Shown: positions 43,583 to 53,260, numbered from the stretch's first letter. The stretch: 64,000 nucleotides of DNA from an uncultured Eubacteriales bacterium (GCA_934796165.1 CAKVOU010000001.1:62001-126000), one strand, 5' to 3'. The notes: generated by a model not told the origin, from the sequence alone. Numbers and translations: made by a program.

Positions 43583-44086
43583 ATGAAAAAAACAATTGCA
43601 ATCATTCTTCTGGCAGTTGCCTGCCTGACCTTCTTTGCCTGTGCTGGGAAGGGCGGGGAAACCGGCACGGAGACGACAACAACTGCGCCCGCGGCAGGTT
43701 ACACCCTGAAAATCGGAACCGTGACCATCGCCATGCGAGAGAGTGCGACCGATGCGCTTGCGGCACTGGGCACTCCCAAGTCCCGCGAGGCGACCGGTTC
43801 CTGTGCGTACGGCGGGGAGGACATTCGCTATACCTATGACCATTTTGTACTTCTGACCTACGAAAGCGACGGCGCGGAATATTTCTCGCAGATTTCGCTT
43901 TCGGATGATACCTACGCCACGCCCGAGGGCATCCGCATCGGCGACAGCGCAGACAAGGTGAAGTCTGCCTACGGCACGCCCGCAAACGAAACCGCAACGT
44001 CGGTTTCCTATGTCAAGGGCAACACCAAGCTGCTGTTTCTTCTGCGCGACGGCAGCGTGACCAACATTCAGTATCTGATCGCCTGA
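43583..44086 (+). CDS. Small lipoprotein, function unknown
   Basis: 167 aa. Signal peptide with lipobox LTFFAC, then a Thr-rich linker (TGTETTTTAPA) and a beta-rich domain made of two similar halves (MRESATDALAALGTPKSRE and GDSADKVKSAYGTPANE). This pattern resembles BamE/SmpA-like small domains, but the link is weak. AAGGAG lies seven bases before the ATG; a longer open frame upstream lacks a site. It is last in the envelope operon and is followed by a terminator. Confidence 0.75.
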   Translation: MKKTIAIILLAVACLTFFACAGKGGETGTETTTTAPAAGYTLKIGTVTIAMRESATDALAALGTPKSREATGSCAYGGEDIRYTYDHFVLLTYESDGAEYFSQISLSDDTYATPEGIRIGDSADKVKSAYGTPANETATSVSYVKGNTKLLFLLRDGSVTNIQYLIA

Positions 44087-44105
44087 CATACGTTTTGGCT
44101 GAATT

Positions 44106-44137
44106 GAAGCCGCCCTCCGGGCGGCTTTTGTTTTTTG
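44106..44137 (+). terminator. Terminator of the envelope operon
   Basis: GCCGCCC / GGGCGGC with a TCC loop, then TTTTGTTTTTTG. Confidence 0.85.
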
Positions 44138-44156
44138 GGTGAGAAATTCAGACTGC

Positions 44157-44650
44157 CCGCCGCTCCGGGCGACTTCCGCCGTGCTTGCACGGCTGTTCCG
44201 CCGCTCTCGGGCGACTTTCGCTCCCCGTCCCGGCAACTCCGGCGCCGGGGCGGGGAACTTCCGCCGCCCTCCGGCTTGATTTCTCCGTCTTAAAAACTTC
44301 CGTCGTGCCTGCACGCTTTCCCGCCGCCCTCGGGCGACTTCCGCTCCCCGTCCCGGCAACTCCGGCGCCGGGGCGGGGTACTTCCGCCGCCCTCGGGCTT
44401 GATTTCTCCGTCTTGAAAAATTTCCGCCGTGCTTGCACGGCTGTTCCGCCGCTCTCGGGCGACTTCCGCTCCCCGTCCCGGCAACTCCGGCGCCGGGGCG
44501 GGGTACTTCCGCCGCCCTCGGGCATGATTTCTCCGTCTTGAAAAATTTTCGCCGTACCTGCACGCTTTCCCGCCGCCTCGGGCGACTTCCGCTCCCCACC
44601 CCGGCAACTCCGGCGCCGGGGCGGGGTACTTCCGCCGCTCTCGGGCGGTT
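44157..44650. repeat. Nested GC-rich tandem repeat, four units of about 123-125 bp
   Basis: The block CTCCCC(G/A)(T/C)CCCGGCAACTCC begins at 44221, 44344, 44469 and 44592, giving periods of 123, 125 and 123. Units alternate between two types: 1 and 3 share GCTTGCACGGCTGTTCCGCC, while 2 and 4 share CCTGCACGCTTTCCCGCC, so there is also a 248-bp higher-order period. Each unit holds a strong GC hairpin (CCCCGTCCCGG with CCGGGGCGGGG). Long stop-free frames here come from base composition and are not genes. The bases 44651-44867 after it hold no gene. Confidence 0.85.
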
Positions 44651-44867
44651 CCCCGGAATCCAGCACAACATTCCCGCGTCTGCCAATCCTGTTTTGCGCC
44701 TCCGTACCGTCAATACGTATTACATCTCCGATTCTATCTCATAATAAGAAGCATCCGCCGAAAGCCAATTGCTTCCGCTCCATTCCGGGCACCCCCCGCC
44801 GGTCTCCGAAATTTGCACTCGAAGTGCAGAGTTAACAAAAAATTCATAACTAAATTTGCAAAAACTA

Positions 44868-44896
44868 TTGACAAAGGGGGTGAAACGGGGTATATT
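44868..44896 (+). promoter_or_regulatory. Sigma-A promoter of the hrcA operon
   Basis: TTGACA (44868-44873), 17-base spacer, TATATT (44891-44896). The CIRCE operator lies just downstream, at the predicted start of transcription. Confidence 0.85.
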
Positions 44897-44907
44897 TATA
44901 TCAAAGA

Positions 44908-44934
44908 TTAGCACTTGATGCTTTTGAGTGCTAA
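44908..44934 (+). promoter_or_regulatory. CIRCE operator (HrcA-binding site)
   Basis: TTAGCACTT, nine bases, GAGTGCTAA. It matches the CIRCE consensus TTAGCACTC-N9-GAGTGCTAA except for the last base of the left arm. It places hrcA-grpE-dnaK-dnaJ under HrcA repression relieved by heat shock. Confidence 0.95.
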
Positions 44935-44971
44935 TTTTAAAGCAAAAAAATCAGAAAAGGAGGAATGCGGA

Positions 44972-46069
44972 ATGAGTAACGCGTCGAAGGATCCGAAAGA
45001 ATTCAGCGAACTGAGCGAACGTAAAAAGCTGATCCTCAAGTCCATCGTCGAAGCACATATCGCCGAAGGCGAACCGGTCGGTTCCAAATATCTGATCGAG
45101 AATAACCGTCAGCTCACCTGCTCCTCCGCAACCATCCGCAATGAAATGGCGGAGCTGGAGGCAATGGGGTATCTGGAACAGCCGCATACCTCTGCCGGAC
45201 GTGTGCCGAGCGAAAGAGGCTACCGGCTCTACATTGATTCCCTCATCGAGCGTTATGCCATGACCGCGTCGGAGATCACGGAAATCAACCGTCTGCTCCG
45301 TTCCAAGGTCAGCGAGCTTGACCAGATCCTGGCGCTTGCGTCCAAGCTTGCGTCGTCGCTCACGGATTACGCGGGAATCGCGGTCAAGCCGAAACGCCGG
45401 ATGGTACAGATCGAAAAATTCGAGCTGATCTTTATGGATCCCACGACTTCGGTGCTGGTGGCAGTGCCTGCCGAGGGTTCCATCAAGACCAAGAACGTCC
45501 GTTTCCCGGAGAACACCGACACGGTAGCAACCGCGCACTTGGCAACGCTTCTGAATCAGGAGCTGTCGGGACTGTCCGCCGAGGAGATCACGCTTCCGGT
45601 CATCATGAAACTGGAAAACGAGATGGGCGACAACGCGTCGATGGTCAATCCGGTCATCAAGACCGTTTATGAGATTCTGAAGGAGCTGGATGACGGCGAC
45701 CTCAAGGTCAGCGGCATCGACCGCCTGCTCAATTATCCCGAATACAGTAACACCGAACAGCTGAAAAAGGTGCTCGGCGCGATCGAGGATCAGGACGAGA
45801 TCGTCAATCTGGTCAGTAAGGAAGAAGAAAAGGACACCAACATCCCGTCGGGCGAAAGCTCGGTGAAGGTCATGGACAATTCCGCGATCGTATACCGGCA
45901 GATCATGAAGGACGGACACACGGTCGGCGCAATCGGCGTGATCGGACCCTTACGTATGGACTACGCAAAGGTGCTGGCGACGCTTGATGAATTGAGCGGG
46001 AACATCGAAACCATGATCAGCGGCGATGACAAGAAACTCTTAAGTGGAGGTGGGGAACAGAATGGATAG
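44972..46069 (+). CDS. hrcA: HrcA, heat-inducible transcription repressor
   Basis: 365 aa. The winged-helix N-terminus reads KKLILKSIVEAHIAEGEPVG and CSSATIRNEMAELEAMGYL, and the C-terminal block is VGAIGVIGPLRMDYAKV. It binds the CIRCE site in front of its own gene. AAAAGGAGG is eight bases before the ATG. It heads the hrcA-grpE-dnaK-dnaJ operon and overlaps grpE by eight bases. Confidence 0.97.
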   Translation: MSNASKDPKEFSELSERKKLILKSIVEAHIAEGEPVGSKYLIENNRQLTCSSATIRNEMAELEAMGYLEQPHTSAGRVPSERGYRLYIDSLIERYAMTASEITEINRLLRSKVSELDQILALASKLASSLTDYAGIAVKPKRRMVQIEKFELIFMDPTTSVLVAVPAEGSIKTKNVRFPENTDTVATAHLATLLNQELSGLSAEEITLPVIMKLENEMGDNASMVNPVIKTVYEILKELDDGDLKVSGIDRLLNYPEYSNTEQLKKVLGAIEDQDEIVNLVSKEEEKDTNIPSGESSVKVMDNSAIVYRQIMKDGHTVGAIGVIGPLRMDYAKVLATLDELSGNIETMISGDDKKLLSGGGEQNG

Positions 46070-46673
46070 TGCAGAGATGAAAAAAGAGGAACCCGGAACC
46101 GGTACGGAGAATGCGGTACAGGAAAAGACCGCATCCCGGGAGGTCCCGGAAAACGATAAGAAAGCTGAGGAGACGGAGGAAACGGAACCCAAAGCAGAGA
46201 AAAAGAAGATCCGGCATCTGGAAACCGAGCTTGCGGAAGCAAGAAAGAAACTGGAAAGTGCCGAAGCCGGACTGAAAGAAGAAAAAGACAAATATATGCG
46301 TATGATTGCGGAATACGACAACTTCCGCAAACGCACGCAGAAGGAAAAGGAAAACACCTACGCCGATGCTTACGCCGATGCGGTCAACGCGATCCTGCCC
46401 GTTCTTGACAATCTGGAAAGAGCAGAGCAGTACGACGACCCGGAAGCGGTCAAGAAAGGCGTTTCCATGACGCTGAAGGCGGCGAAGGATACGTTCACCA
46501 AGCTCGGAATCACCGAGATCGAGACAAAGACCTTCGACCCGAACCTGCACAACGCCGTCATGCATATCGAGGACGATCAGCTCGGTGAGGGCGAGATCGT
46601 CGAGGTGCTCCAGAAGGGGTACCGCAAGGGCGACAAGATCATCCGCTATGCGATGGTCAAGGTCGCAAACTAA
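46062..46673 (+). CDS. grpE: GrpE, nucleotide exchange factor for DnaK
   Basis: 203 aa. A charged, disordered N-terminus of about 50 residues, a long coiled coil (about 45-90: KKKIRHLETELAEARKKLES) with YMRMIAEYDNFRKRTQKE, then the beta domain ending GEIVEVLQKGYRKGDKIIRY. It releases ADP from DnaK. The ATG at 46062 overlaps the end of hrcA; a GTG 18 bases upstream lies within the ribosome binding site and is rejected. Confidence 0.96.
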   Translation: MDSAEMKKEEPGTGTENAVQEKTASREVPENDKKAEETEETEPKAEKKKIRHLETELAEARKKLESAEAGLKEEKDKYMRMIAEYDNFRKRTQKEKENTYADAYADAVNAILPVLDNLERAEQYDDPEAVKKGVSMTLKAAKDTFTKLGITEIETKTFDPNLHNAVMHIEDDQLGEGEIVEVLQKGYRKGDKIIRYAMVKVAN

Positions 46674-46712
46674 AATAAATTCTGTAAATTGATTCAAAGG
46701 AGATAAATTACT

Positions 46713-48557
46713 ATGGGAAAGATTATTGGTATTGACCTTGGCACGACCAACTCGTGCGTTGCTGTATATGAAGGCTCTGAGCCGATCGTGATTCCGAACC
46801 CCGAAGGGGCAAGAACCACTCCGTCCGTCGTCGCATTCTCCAAGACCGGTGAGAGAATGGTCGGTCAGGTTGCAAAGCGTCAGGCGATCACCAACCCTGA
46901 CAGAACCATTGCTTCCATCAAGAGAAAGATGGGTACTGCGGAAAAGGTGACCATCGACGGCAAGTCCTACACACCTCAGGAAATTTCCGCAATGATCCTG
47001 CAGAAGCTGAAATCCGACGCGGAAGCTTACCTCGGCACGCCTGTCACGCAGGCTGTCATCACCGTTCCTGCATACTTCTCCGACGCACAGCGTCAGGCAA
47101 CCAAGGACGCAGGCAAGATTGCGGGTCTTGAAGTGCTCCGTATTATCAACGAGCCGACCGCAGCCGCACTTGCTTACGGCATGGATAAGGAAAACAACCA
47201 GAAGATCATGGTGTTCGACCTCGGCGGCGGTACGTTCGATGTCTCCATCCTGGAGATTTCCGACGGCGTGTTTGAGGTGCTTGCCACCAACGGTGATACC
47301 CACCTCGGCGGCGATGACTTCGACCAGCGCCTGATCGACTGGATGGCAAACAAGTTCCAGCAGGAGCACGGCATCGACCTCCGCAAGGACAAGATGGTGC
47401 TTCAGAGACTCAAGGATGCCGCAGAAAAGGCAAAGATCGAGCTGTCCGGTATGACCACCACCAGCATCAACCTGCCCTTCATCACTGCAACCGCAGAAGG
47501 ACCTCTGCATTTCGAAGCAACGCTCACCCGGGCGGAATTTGATTCGCTCACCGCAGACCTCGTCGAGCGTGCAATGGTGCCGACCAAGAAGGCACTGGCA
47601 GACGCAGGACTGAACGTCAACCAGATCGACAAGATCCTGCTCGTCGGCGGTTCCACGAGAATCCCCGCCGTTCAGGAAGCGGTCAAGAAGTTCAGCGGCA
47701 AGGAGCCCTTCAAGGGCATCAACCCCGACGAATGTGTCGCAGTCGGTGCGGCAATTCAGGCAGGCGTCCTCGGCGGCGAAGTCAAGGATCTGCTTCTGCT
47801 TGACGTCACGCCTCTGTCCCTCGGCATCGAGACGCTCGGCGGCGTGTTCAATAAGATCATCGACCGTAACACGACCATCCCGGTCAAGAAGAGCCAGGTT
47901 TACTCCACCGCAGCTGACGGACAGACCTCTGTTGAGATTCATGTCCTGCAGGGCGAACGGGAAATGGCAGCCGGCAACACGACGCTCGGCAGATTCATCC
48001 TCGACGGCATCGCTCCCGCTCCCCGCGGAGTTCCGCAGATCGAAGTCACCTTCGATATCGACGCAAACGGTATCGTCAACGTGACCGCGCAGGATAAGGG
48101 CACCGGCAAGGAACAGCACATCACCATCACCTCTTCCACCAATATGTCCAAGGAAGACATTGATAAGGCAGTCAAGGAAGCAGAGAAGTTCGCGGCAGAG
48201 GACAAGGCGGCAAAGGAAGCCGTTGATGTCAAGAACCGTGCGGAATCCCTGATCTTCCAGTCCGAGAAGACGCTCGGCGAGATCGGCGATAAGGTTTCCG
48301 AGGACGAAAAGGCTCCCGTCAAGGCGGCAATCGACAAGCTGAAAGAAACCGTCAAGGGCAGCGACACCGCGGCAATCAAGGCGGACACCGAAGCTCTGGA
48401 GCAGGCGTTCTACAAGATTTCCGAAAAGCTCTACCAGCAGAACGCGGGCGACGCGAATGCAAACCCGAACGGTGGAGCCGGTAACGGTGAGGGCGGTCAG
48501 AACGGCGGCGACGGCACCTATTACAACGCGGATTTCGAGGATCACAGCAAGCAGTAA
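46713..48557 (+). CDS. dnaK: DnaK, Hsp70 chaperone
   Basis: 614 aa, the normal Gram-positive length. ATPase-domain signatures are GIDLGTTNSCVAV at the start, VFDLGGGTFDVSI and ILLVGGSTRIPAVQ. The substrate-binding domain includes LDVTPLSLGIETLGG. The tail is Gly/Asn-rich before DFEDHSKQ. It works with GrpE and DnaJ from the same operon. The start lies 39 bases after grpE, behind AAAGGAGAT. Confidence 0.98.
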   Translation: MGKIIGIDLGTTNSCVAVYEGSEPIVIPNPEGARTTPSVVAFSKTGERMVGQVAKRQAITNPDRTIASIKRKMGTAEKVTIDGKSYTPQEISAMILQKLKSDAEAYLGTPVTQAVITVPAYFSDAQRQATKDAGKIAGLEVLRIINEPTAAALAYGMDKENNQKIMVFDLGGGTFDVSILEISDGVFEVLATNGDTHLGGDDFDQRLIDWMANKFQQEHGIDLRKDKMVLQRLKDAAEKAKIELSGMTTTSINLPFITATAEGPLHFEATLTRAEFDSLTADLVERAMVPTKKALADAGLNVNQIDKILLVGGSTRIPAVQEAVKKFSGKEPFKGINPDECVAVGAAIQAGVLGGEVKDLLLLDVTPLSLGIETLGGVFNKIIDRNTTIPVKKSQVYSTAADGQTSVEIHVLQGEREMAAGNTTLGRFILDGIAPAPRGVPQIEVTFDIDANGIVNVTAQDKGTGKEQHITITSSTNMSKEDIDKAVKEAEKFAAEDKAAKEAVDVKNRAESLIFQSEKTLGEIGDKVSEDEKAPVKAAIDKLKETVKGSDTAAIKADTEALEQAFYKISEKLYQQNAGDANANPNGGAGNGEGGQNGGDGTYYNADFEDHSKQ

Positions 48558-48596
48558 TGCGGCACTGTGACCGGCAATACGCGGTCAATCACGAAA

Positions 48597-48626
48597 GCGG
48601 GGAAGGGACTCTGTGCCCTTTCCCGC
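48597..48626 (+). promoter_or_regulatory. Intercistronic hairpin between dnaK and dnaJ
   Basis: GCGGGGAAGGG / CCCTTTCCCGC, 11 bp with one G-T pair and an eight-base loop, without a proper T-run. It may stabilise the dnaK message end or lower dnaJ output. Confidence 0.5.
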
Positions 48627-48714
48627 AAAGGGCGTTTTATCGGGAATCGGAAACGGCGCGAAAAAAGCCGCGTCGCTTCCCATTTCCGATAACAGAAACG
48701 AGAGGAACAAATTC

Positions 48715-49845
48715 ATGGCAGAAAAAAGAGATTATTACGAGGTACTCGGTATCGACAAAAGCGCCGATCAGGACGCGATCAAGAAAGCATACCGCACCCT
48801 CGCTAAGAAATATCATCCCGATATGAACCCCGGCGACAAAACGGCGGAGGAAAAATTCAAGGAGATCAACGAGGCGTATGCCGTTTTGTCGGATCCCGAC
48901 AAGAAGGCAAAGTACGACCAGTTCGGTCATGCGGCGTTCGATCCCTCAGCCGGTGCGGGATACGGCGGACAGGGCTTCTCCGGATTCGGCGATTTCGGCG
49001 GATTCGGCGACATTTTCAGCGACATCTTCGGCGGCGCGTTTGGCGGGGGCGGTTCCCGCTCCTCGGCGCGGAACGCCCCGATGCAGGGTGACGATCTGTC
49101 CATCCGCATGACCATCACCTTTGAGGAAGCGGTCTTCGGCGTCAAAAAGGACATCCGTTACCACAGGGTCGCAAAGTGCCCCGATTGCGGCGGCAGCGGC
49201 GCGGAAAAGGGAACCCAGGCGCAGACCTGCCCCGACTGCGGCGGCTCCGGTCAGAAGCGGATCACCCAGCGGATGGGCGGAATGCAGTTCCAGTCCACCG
49301 TGACCTGTAATACCTGCGGCGGCACGGGACGTATCATCAAGAGCCGTTGCAAAAAGTGCGGCGGCAGCGGCACCGTCCAGGAGGAAAAGAAGCTGACGGT
49401 TTCCATTCCCGCAGGCATCGACGACGGCGAGCGCATCGCACTCCGCGGTCAGGGCTGTGACGGACGCAACGGCGGTCCTGCCGGTGACCTGATCATCACG
49501 GTCAGCGTGCGCCCGAGCTCCACCTTCCGCCGCGACGGCTACAACCTCTATTGCGAGGTACCCCTCACGGTCGCGGAAGCAACGCTCGGCGCAGAGATCG
49601 ACGTTCCCACGCTCGAGGGAACGACCAAATACACAGTTCCCGAGGGAACACAGCCCGGTGCAGTCTTCACCCTGCGAGGCAAGGGCGTGCCTTATGTCAA
49701 TTCGTCCCGCCGCGGTGACCTGATCTTCACCGCGAGCGTGAAGATCCCCAAGGGTCTGAACGAAAAGCAGAAGGCGGCAATGCGTGCGTTTGACGAAGCG
49801 TGCGGCGGCAGTAACGCAAAGAAAAGCAAATTCTTCAAGAAGTAA
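48715..49845 (+). CDS. dnaJ: DnaJ, Hsp40 co-chaperone
   Basis: 376 aa. J domain at residues 1-70 with the HPD motif (KKYHPDMNPG), then a Gly/Phe-rich linker (YGGQGFSGFGDFGGFGDI). The zinc domain has four CxxCxGxG units (CPDCGGSG twice, CNTCGGTG, CKKCGGSG) and is followed by the C-terminal substrate domains. The ATG at 48715 follows GAGAGGA by eight bases; a longer open frame upstream has no homology. Confidence 0.97.
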   Translation: MAEKRDYYEVLGIDKSADQDAIKKAYRTLAKKYHPDMNPGDKTAEEKFKEINEAYAVLSDPDKKAKYDQFGHAAFDPSAGAGYGGQGFSGFGDFGGFGDIFSDIFGGAFGGGGSRSSARNAPMQGDDLSIRMTITFEEAVFGVKKDIRYHRVAKCPDCGGSGAEKGTQAQTCPDCGGSGQKRITQRMGGMQFQSTVTCNTCGGTGRIIKSRCKKCGGSGTVQEEKKLTVSIPAGIDDGERIALRGQGCDGRNGGPAGDLIITVSVRPSSTFRRDGYNLYCEVPLTVAEATLGAEIDVPTLEGTTKYTVPEGTQPGAVFTLRGKGVPYVNSSRRGDLIFTASVKIPKGLNEKQKAAMRAFDEACGGSNAKKSKFFKK

Positions 49846-49946
49846 CGGGGAAGAGAGAAGGATCGGTTCCGGCGGTTTTTGAGGATGACGAAGACGGGAA
49901 AAACTTCGCGTGCCGGAACGCGGTTCCTTGAACGGGAGGTGAACGC

Positions 49947-50756
49947 ATGGAATACATTTCGACAGACGGGCTGATCGTGTCTGTCCGCGACAGCGGAGAA
50001 AACGACCGTCTCATTTCCATGCTGACCCCGACGCTCGGCAGAATCCGCGTGACCGTCAAGGGCGGCAGATCCATCCGCGGCGGGCAGAGCGCCGTCACCC
50101 AGCTTTTTACCTACGGAAATTTTGAACTGACCAAAAGAAACGGTTTTTACAGCTTCCGCGGCGGCGTTGCGGAGCGGGTGTTTTTCCCGTTCCGCACTCC
50201 CGTGGAAGACAGCGCGCTTATGTATTACCTCTCCGAGATCGCCTCGGAGGTGACCGACGAAAACGAGCCGGCGGACGAGGTCATGCGGATGTTGCTCAAC
50301 GCGCTGTATCTTCTTTACGGCGAAGCGGAGGTTAACCCGCGTGACCCGCGCCTTGTCAAGGCGGCGTTTGAAATTCGCGCGGCGACGCTTGCGGGATACG
50401 CCCCCGAGGTAACGCCGGATTGCGCCGAATGCGGCGGGGAATCGGACGTGTATTTCCTCGACGTGGACAACGGACGGGTGCTATGCCCCGCCTGCGTCGC
50501 GCGGCTGGGGCAGAACGTCCCGCTTCCCACAGAGGATGACCGACGGGTGCAGAATGTCTTCTGCCGCATGAGTGCGTCCACGCTTGCAGCGCTTGCGTAT
50601 GTCTCCACAGCGCCGCAGAAACGGCTGTATTCCTTTTCACTCCCCGATGAGCAGGATGTGAAGGAGTTTTCCAAACTCGCGGAAACATACCTGCTTCACC
50701 ACCTTGACCGCAGGTTTCCGACGCTGGATTTCTACAAATCCATCACGTCAGTCTGA
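49947..50756 (+). CDS. recO: RecO, DNA repair protein
   Basis: 269 aa. The OB-fold N-terminus reads STDGLIVSVRDSGENDRLIS and TLGRIRVTVKGGRS. A four-cysteine zinc site CAEC...CPAC lies at about residues 152-176. RecO loads RecA onto single-stranded DNA with RecF/RecR. GGGAGGTG is seven bases before the ATG. It sits 101 bases after dnaJ and 67 before mutS2. Confidence 0.93.
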   Translation: MEYISTDGLIVSVRDSGENDRLISMLTPTLGRIRVTVKGGRSIRGGQSAVTQLFTYGNFELTKRNGFYSFRGGVAERVFFPFRTPVEDSALMYYLSEIASEVTDENEPADEVMRMLLNALYLLYGEAEVNPRDPRLVKAAFEIRAATLAGYAPEVTPDCAECGGESDVYFLDVDNGRVLCPACVARLGQNVPLPTEDDRRVQNVFCRMSASTLAALAYVSTAPQKRLYSFSLPDEQDVKEFSKLAETYLLHHLDRRFPTLDFYKSITSV

Positions 50757-50823
50757 TCCGGGATCGGTTCCGGCGGCGCGAAAGAATATCAGTCAACAAC
50801 CATCTTGAAAATGAAAGGTTCCT

Positions 50824-53217
50824 ATGAATATTACAGGAAAAACACTGCACACACTGGAATTCGATAAAATTCTCGAAATGCTTGCCGATTGTGCCATGAC
50901 CGAAGGCGCAAAGGAGCAGGCACTTCTCCTCACTCCCTCCGACGACCCGGAGACGGTGGAGAAGAGACTCAGGCGTACCTCGGACGCGCGACGGCTTGCC
51001 GACGCAAAGGGTACGCCTTCTTTCGGTATGGTGACGGATGTTTCCGCCGCCTGCGAACGCGCGGACAAGGGCGCGGCGCTGACCCCGAAGGAACTGCTTG
51101 CCGTGGCGGCAGTCTTCCGCACCGCAAGAGGGCTTCTCGATTACGGAAAGGTCAACCGCACATTTGCGTCGTCGCTTGATGAGATTTTTGACCGCCTGAT
51201 CCCCAACCGTTACCTGGAGGATCGCATCACGCGCTCCATTCTGGCGGAGGATATGATCGCCGACGAAGCAAGTACGACGCTTGCAGACATCCGCAGAAAG
51301 ATCCGCGCGGAGAACAGCCACATCAAGGACTCGCTCCAGAAGTACGTGACCTCCGGGGCATACTCCAAGTATCTTCAGGAAAATATCGTAACAACGAGAG
51401 ACGGACGTTACGTTATCCCGGTCAAAGCGGAGCACCGCAACGAGGTCAAGGGACTGGTACACGACACCTCTTCCACGGGTGCGACACTCTTTATCGAGCC
51501 GCTTGCCGTGGTCGAGGCGAACAACCGCCTCAGGGAGCTCGGCGCCAAGGAAGCGCATGAGATTGAGCGGATCCTGCATGAGATCTCCGCCGAGGTCTCG
51601 GTGCATTCCGGCGAACTTCTTCTGGATTATCACAACATCACCGAGCTTGCTCTCATCTTTGCAAAGGCGGAATTGTCCTCGCGGATGAAGGCGACGGAAC
51701 CGGTTCTCTCCGATGACCGTTCCGTTTGTCTGCACAAGGCGCGCCACCCCCTCATTGACCGGAACAAGGTCGTTCCGGTGGATGTCGCCATCGGCGGCGA
51801 TTACGATACGCTTGTCATCACGGGCCCGAATACCGGCGGTAAAACCGTTACGCTCAAAACGCTGGGACTTTTCGCCCTCATGACACAGGCGGGACTGCAT
51901 ATCCCCGCCGAAGAGCCGTCAAACCTTTGTATCTTTGACGACGTGCTTGCCGACATCGGGGACGAGCAGAGCATTGAGCAGTCACTGTCCACCTTCTCGT
52001 CGCACATGACCAACATCGTCTCGCTGCTTGACCGCGTGAATGCCCGTTCGCTGGTTCTTTTTGACGAGCTTGGCGGCGGTACCGACCCCGTGGAGGGCGC
52101 GGCGCTTGCCGTTTCCATCATCGAAGCGGTCAGAGAGAAGGGCGCCATGTGCGCCGCGACGACCCACTACGCCGAACTCAAGGAATACGCGCTTGACACC
52201 GAGGGTGTCTGCAACGCATCGTGCGAATTCGACGTGGAAACGCTACGCCCGACCTATCGCCTGATCATCGGCACGCCGGGTAAGTCCAACGCGTTTGCCA
52301 TTTCCGAGCGGCTGGGGCTTCCCGCCGCGATCGTGGAGAGCGCGCGCGGATACGTCAGCGGCGACAGCAAGCGCTTTGAGCGCGTCATCGAACAACTGGA
52401 AGCCATGCGGCTGGAAATGGACCGCGACAAGCAGGCGGCAGAAAAGTCTCACGCGGAATTTGAACGCTACCGCGCCGACGCGGAGAAGACGCTTGCAAAA
52501 CGGCTCCGCGATTCCGAAACGGAGTTGGAAAAAGCCAGGCAGAAGGCGGCTTCCATGGTGGAAAGCGCACGGATTTCGAGCGACTATATTTTAGCCGAAA
52601 TGGACAAGGTACGGAAGGCAAAGGAATCCGAGCGGCTTGCCGAGACCATTGCCCAAGCCAGAAAAAACGTCCGCGACCACATCCGCGCAAATGAGGACAG
52701 CTTCAACCCCGTGGAGGAAGCGGAAAACGACGAGGAATACGTGCTTCCGCGCCCGCTGGTAAAGGGCGACGAGGTGTATATGACCGACGTCCGCAAACAG
52801 GCAACGGTGCTTGCCCCTGCCGATAAAAACGACTGGGTGCAGGTGCAGGTCGGCTCCTTCAAGACGCGCACCAAACTGAAAAACCTCAAGCTGGTGGAAA
52901 AGAAGCCGCAGAAGCCAAAGGAGAAACCCAAGCCCGTCAAGGGCGCCGGGTATCATGTGGAAATGGACCGTTCTTTCTCCAACGAGATTGATCTGCGCGG
53001 ACTGACCGGCGACGAAGCGTGGCAGAGAGTGGACAAATACCTTGACGATGCAGTCATGTCGGGGCTTTCGGAGGTTCGCCTGATCCACGGAAAGGGAACC
53101 GGTGCGCTGAAAAACGCGCTTTGGTTGTACCTGAAGGGCGACCGCCGGATTTCTTCTTACCGTCTCGGCAGATACGGTGAGGGCGACGGCGGTGTGACGG
53201 TCGTGACCATGAAATAA
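50824..53217 (+). CDS. mutS2: MutS2, endonuclease and ribosome-rescue ATPase
   Basis: 797 aa. The MutS-type ATPase core has Walker A GPNTGGKTVTLKT and Walker B VLFDELGGGTDPVEGAAL. A long coiled coil (about residues 510-640) follows. The C-terminal Smr nuclease domain is present, with DLRGLTGDEAWQRVDKYLDD and LIHGKGTGALKNAL. MutS2 limits recombination and, in Bacillus, acts on collided ribosomes. It lacks the mismatch-recognition domain of MutS, as expected for MutS2. Confidence 0.96.
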   Translation: MNITGKTLHTLEFDKILEMLADCAMTEGAKEQALLLTPSDDPETVEKRLRRTSDARRLADAKGTPSFGMVTDVSAACERADKGAALTPKELLAVAAVFRTARGLLDYGKVNRTFASSLDEIFDRLIPNRYLEDRITRSILAEDMIADEASTTLADIRRKIRAENSHIKDSLQKYVTSGAYSKYLQENIVTTRDGRYVIPVKAEHRNEVKGLVHDTSSTGATLFIEPLAVVEANNRLRELGAKEAHEIERILHEISAEVSVHSGELLLDYHNITELALIFAKAELSSRMKATEPVLSDDRSVCLHKARHPLIDRNKVVPVDVAIGGDYDTLVITGPNTGGKTVTLKTLGLFALMTQAGLHIPAEEPSNLCIFDDVLADIGDEQSIEQSLSTFSSHMTNIVSLLDRVNARSLVLFDELGGGTDPVEGAALAVSIIEAVREKGAMCAATTHYAELKEYALDTEGVCNASCEFDVETLRPTYRLIIGTPGKSNAFAISERLGLPAAIVESARGYVSGDSKRFERVIEQLEAMRLEMDRDKQAAEKSHAEFERYRADAEKTLAKRLRDSETELEKARQKAASMVESARISSDYILAEMDKVRKAKESERLAETIAQARKNVRDHIRANEDSFNPVEEAENDEEYVLPRPLVKGDEVYMTDVRKQATVLAPADKNDWVQVQVGSFKTRTKLKNLKLVEKKPQKPKEKPKPVKGAGYHVEMDRSFSNEIDLRGLTGDEAWQRVDKYLDDAVMSGLSEVRLIHGKGTGALKNALWLYLKGDRRISSYRLGRYGEGDGGVTVVTMK

Positions 53218-53260
53218 GCGGCCGACGCCCGAAAATCCCCGGAAATATGAAAAAACAGCA

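Noticed and set aside
44157..44650. CRISPR-like array
   Set aside because: Units are about 124 bp and the whole unit is repeated, with no short repeats separated by unique spacers and no cas genes nearby.
43379..44713. A 444-codon open frame on the minus strand with repeated arginine-rich peptides
   Set aside because: It follows the GC-rich tandem repeat and two real genes on the other strand. Open frames occur in several phases there because stops are rare in this composition. No start site or homology.
46017..48545. An 842-codon open frame antisense to grpE and dnaK
   Set aside because: Shadow of the highly conserved dnaK gene; the plus-strand protein is unmistakable.
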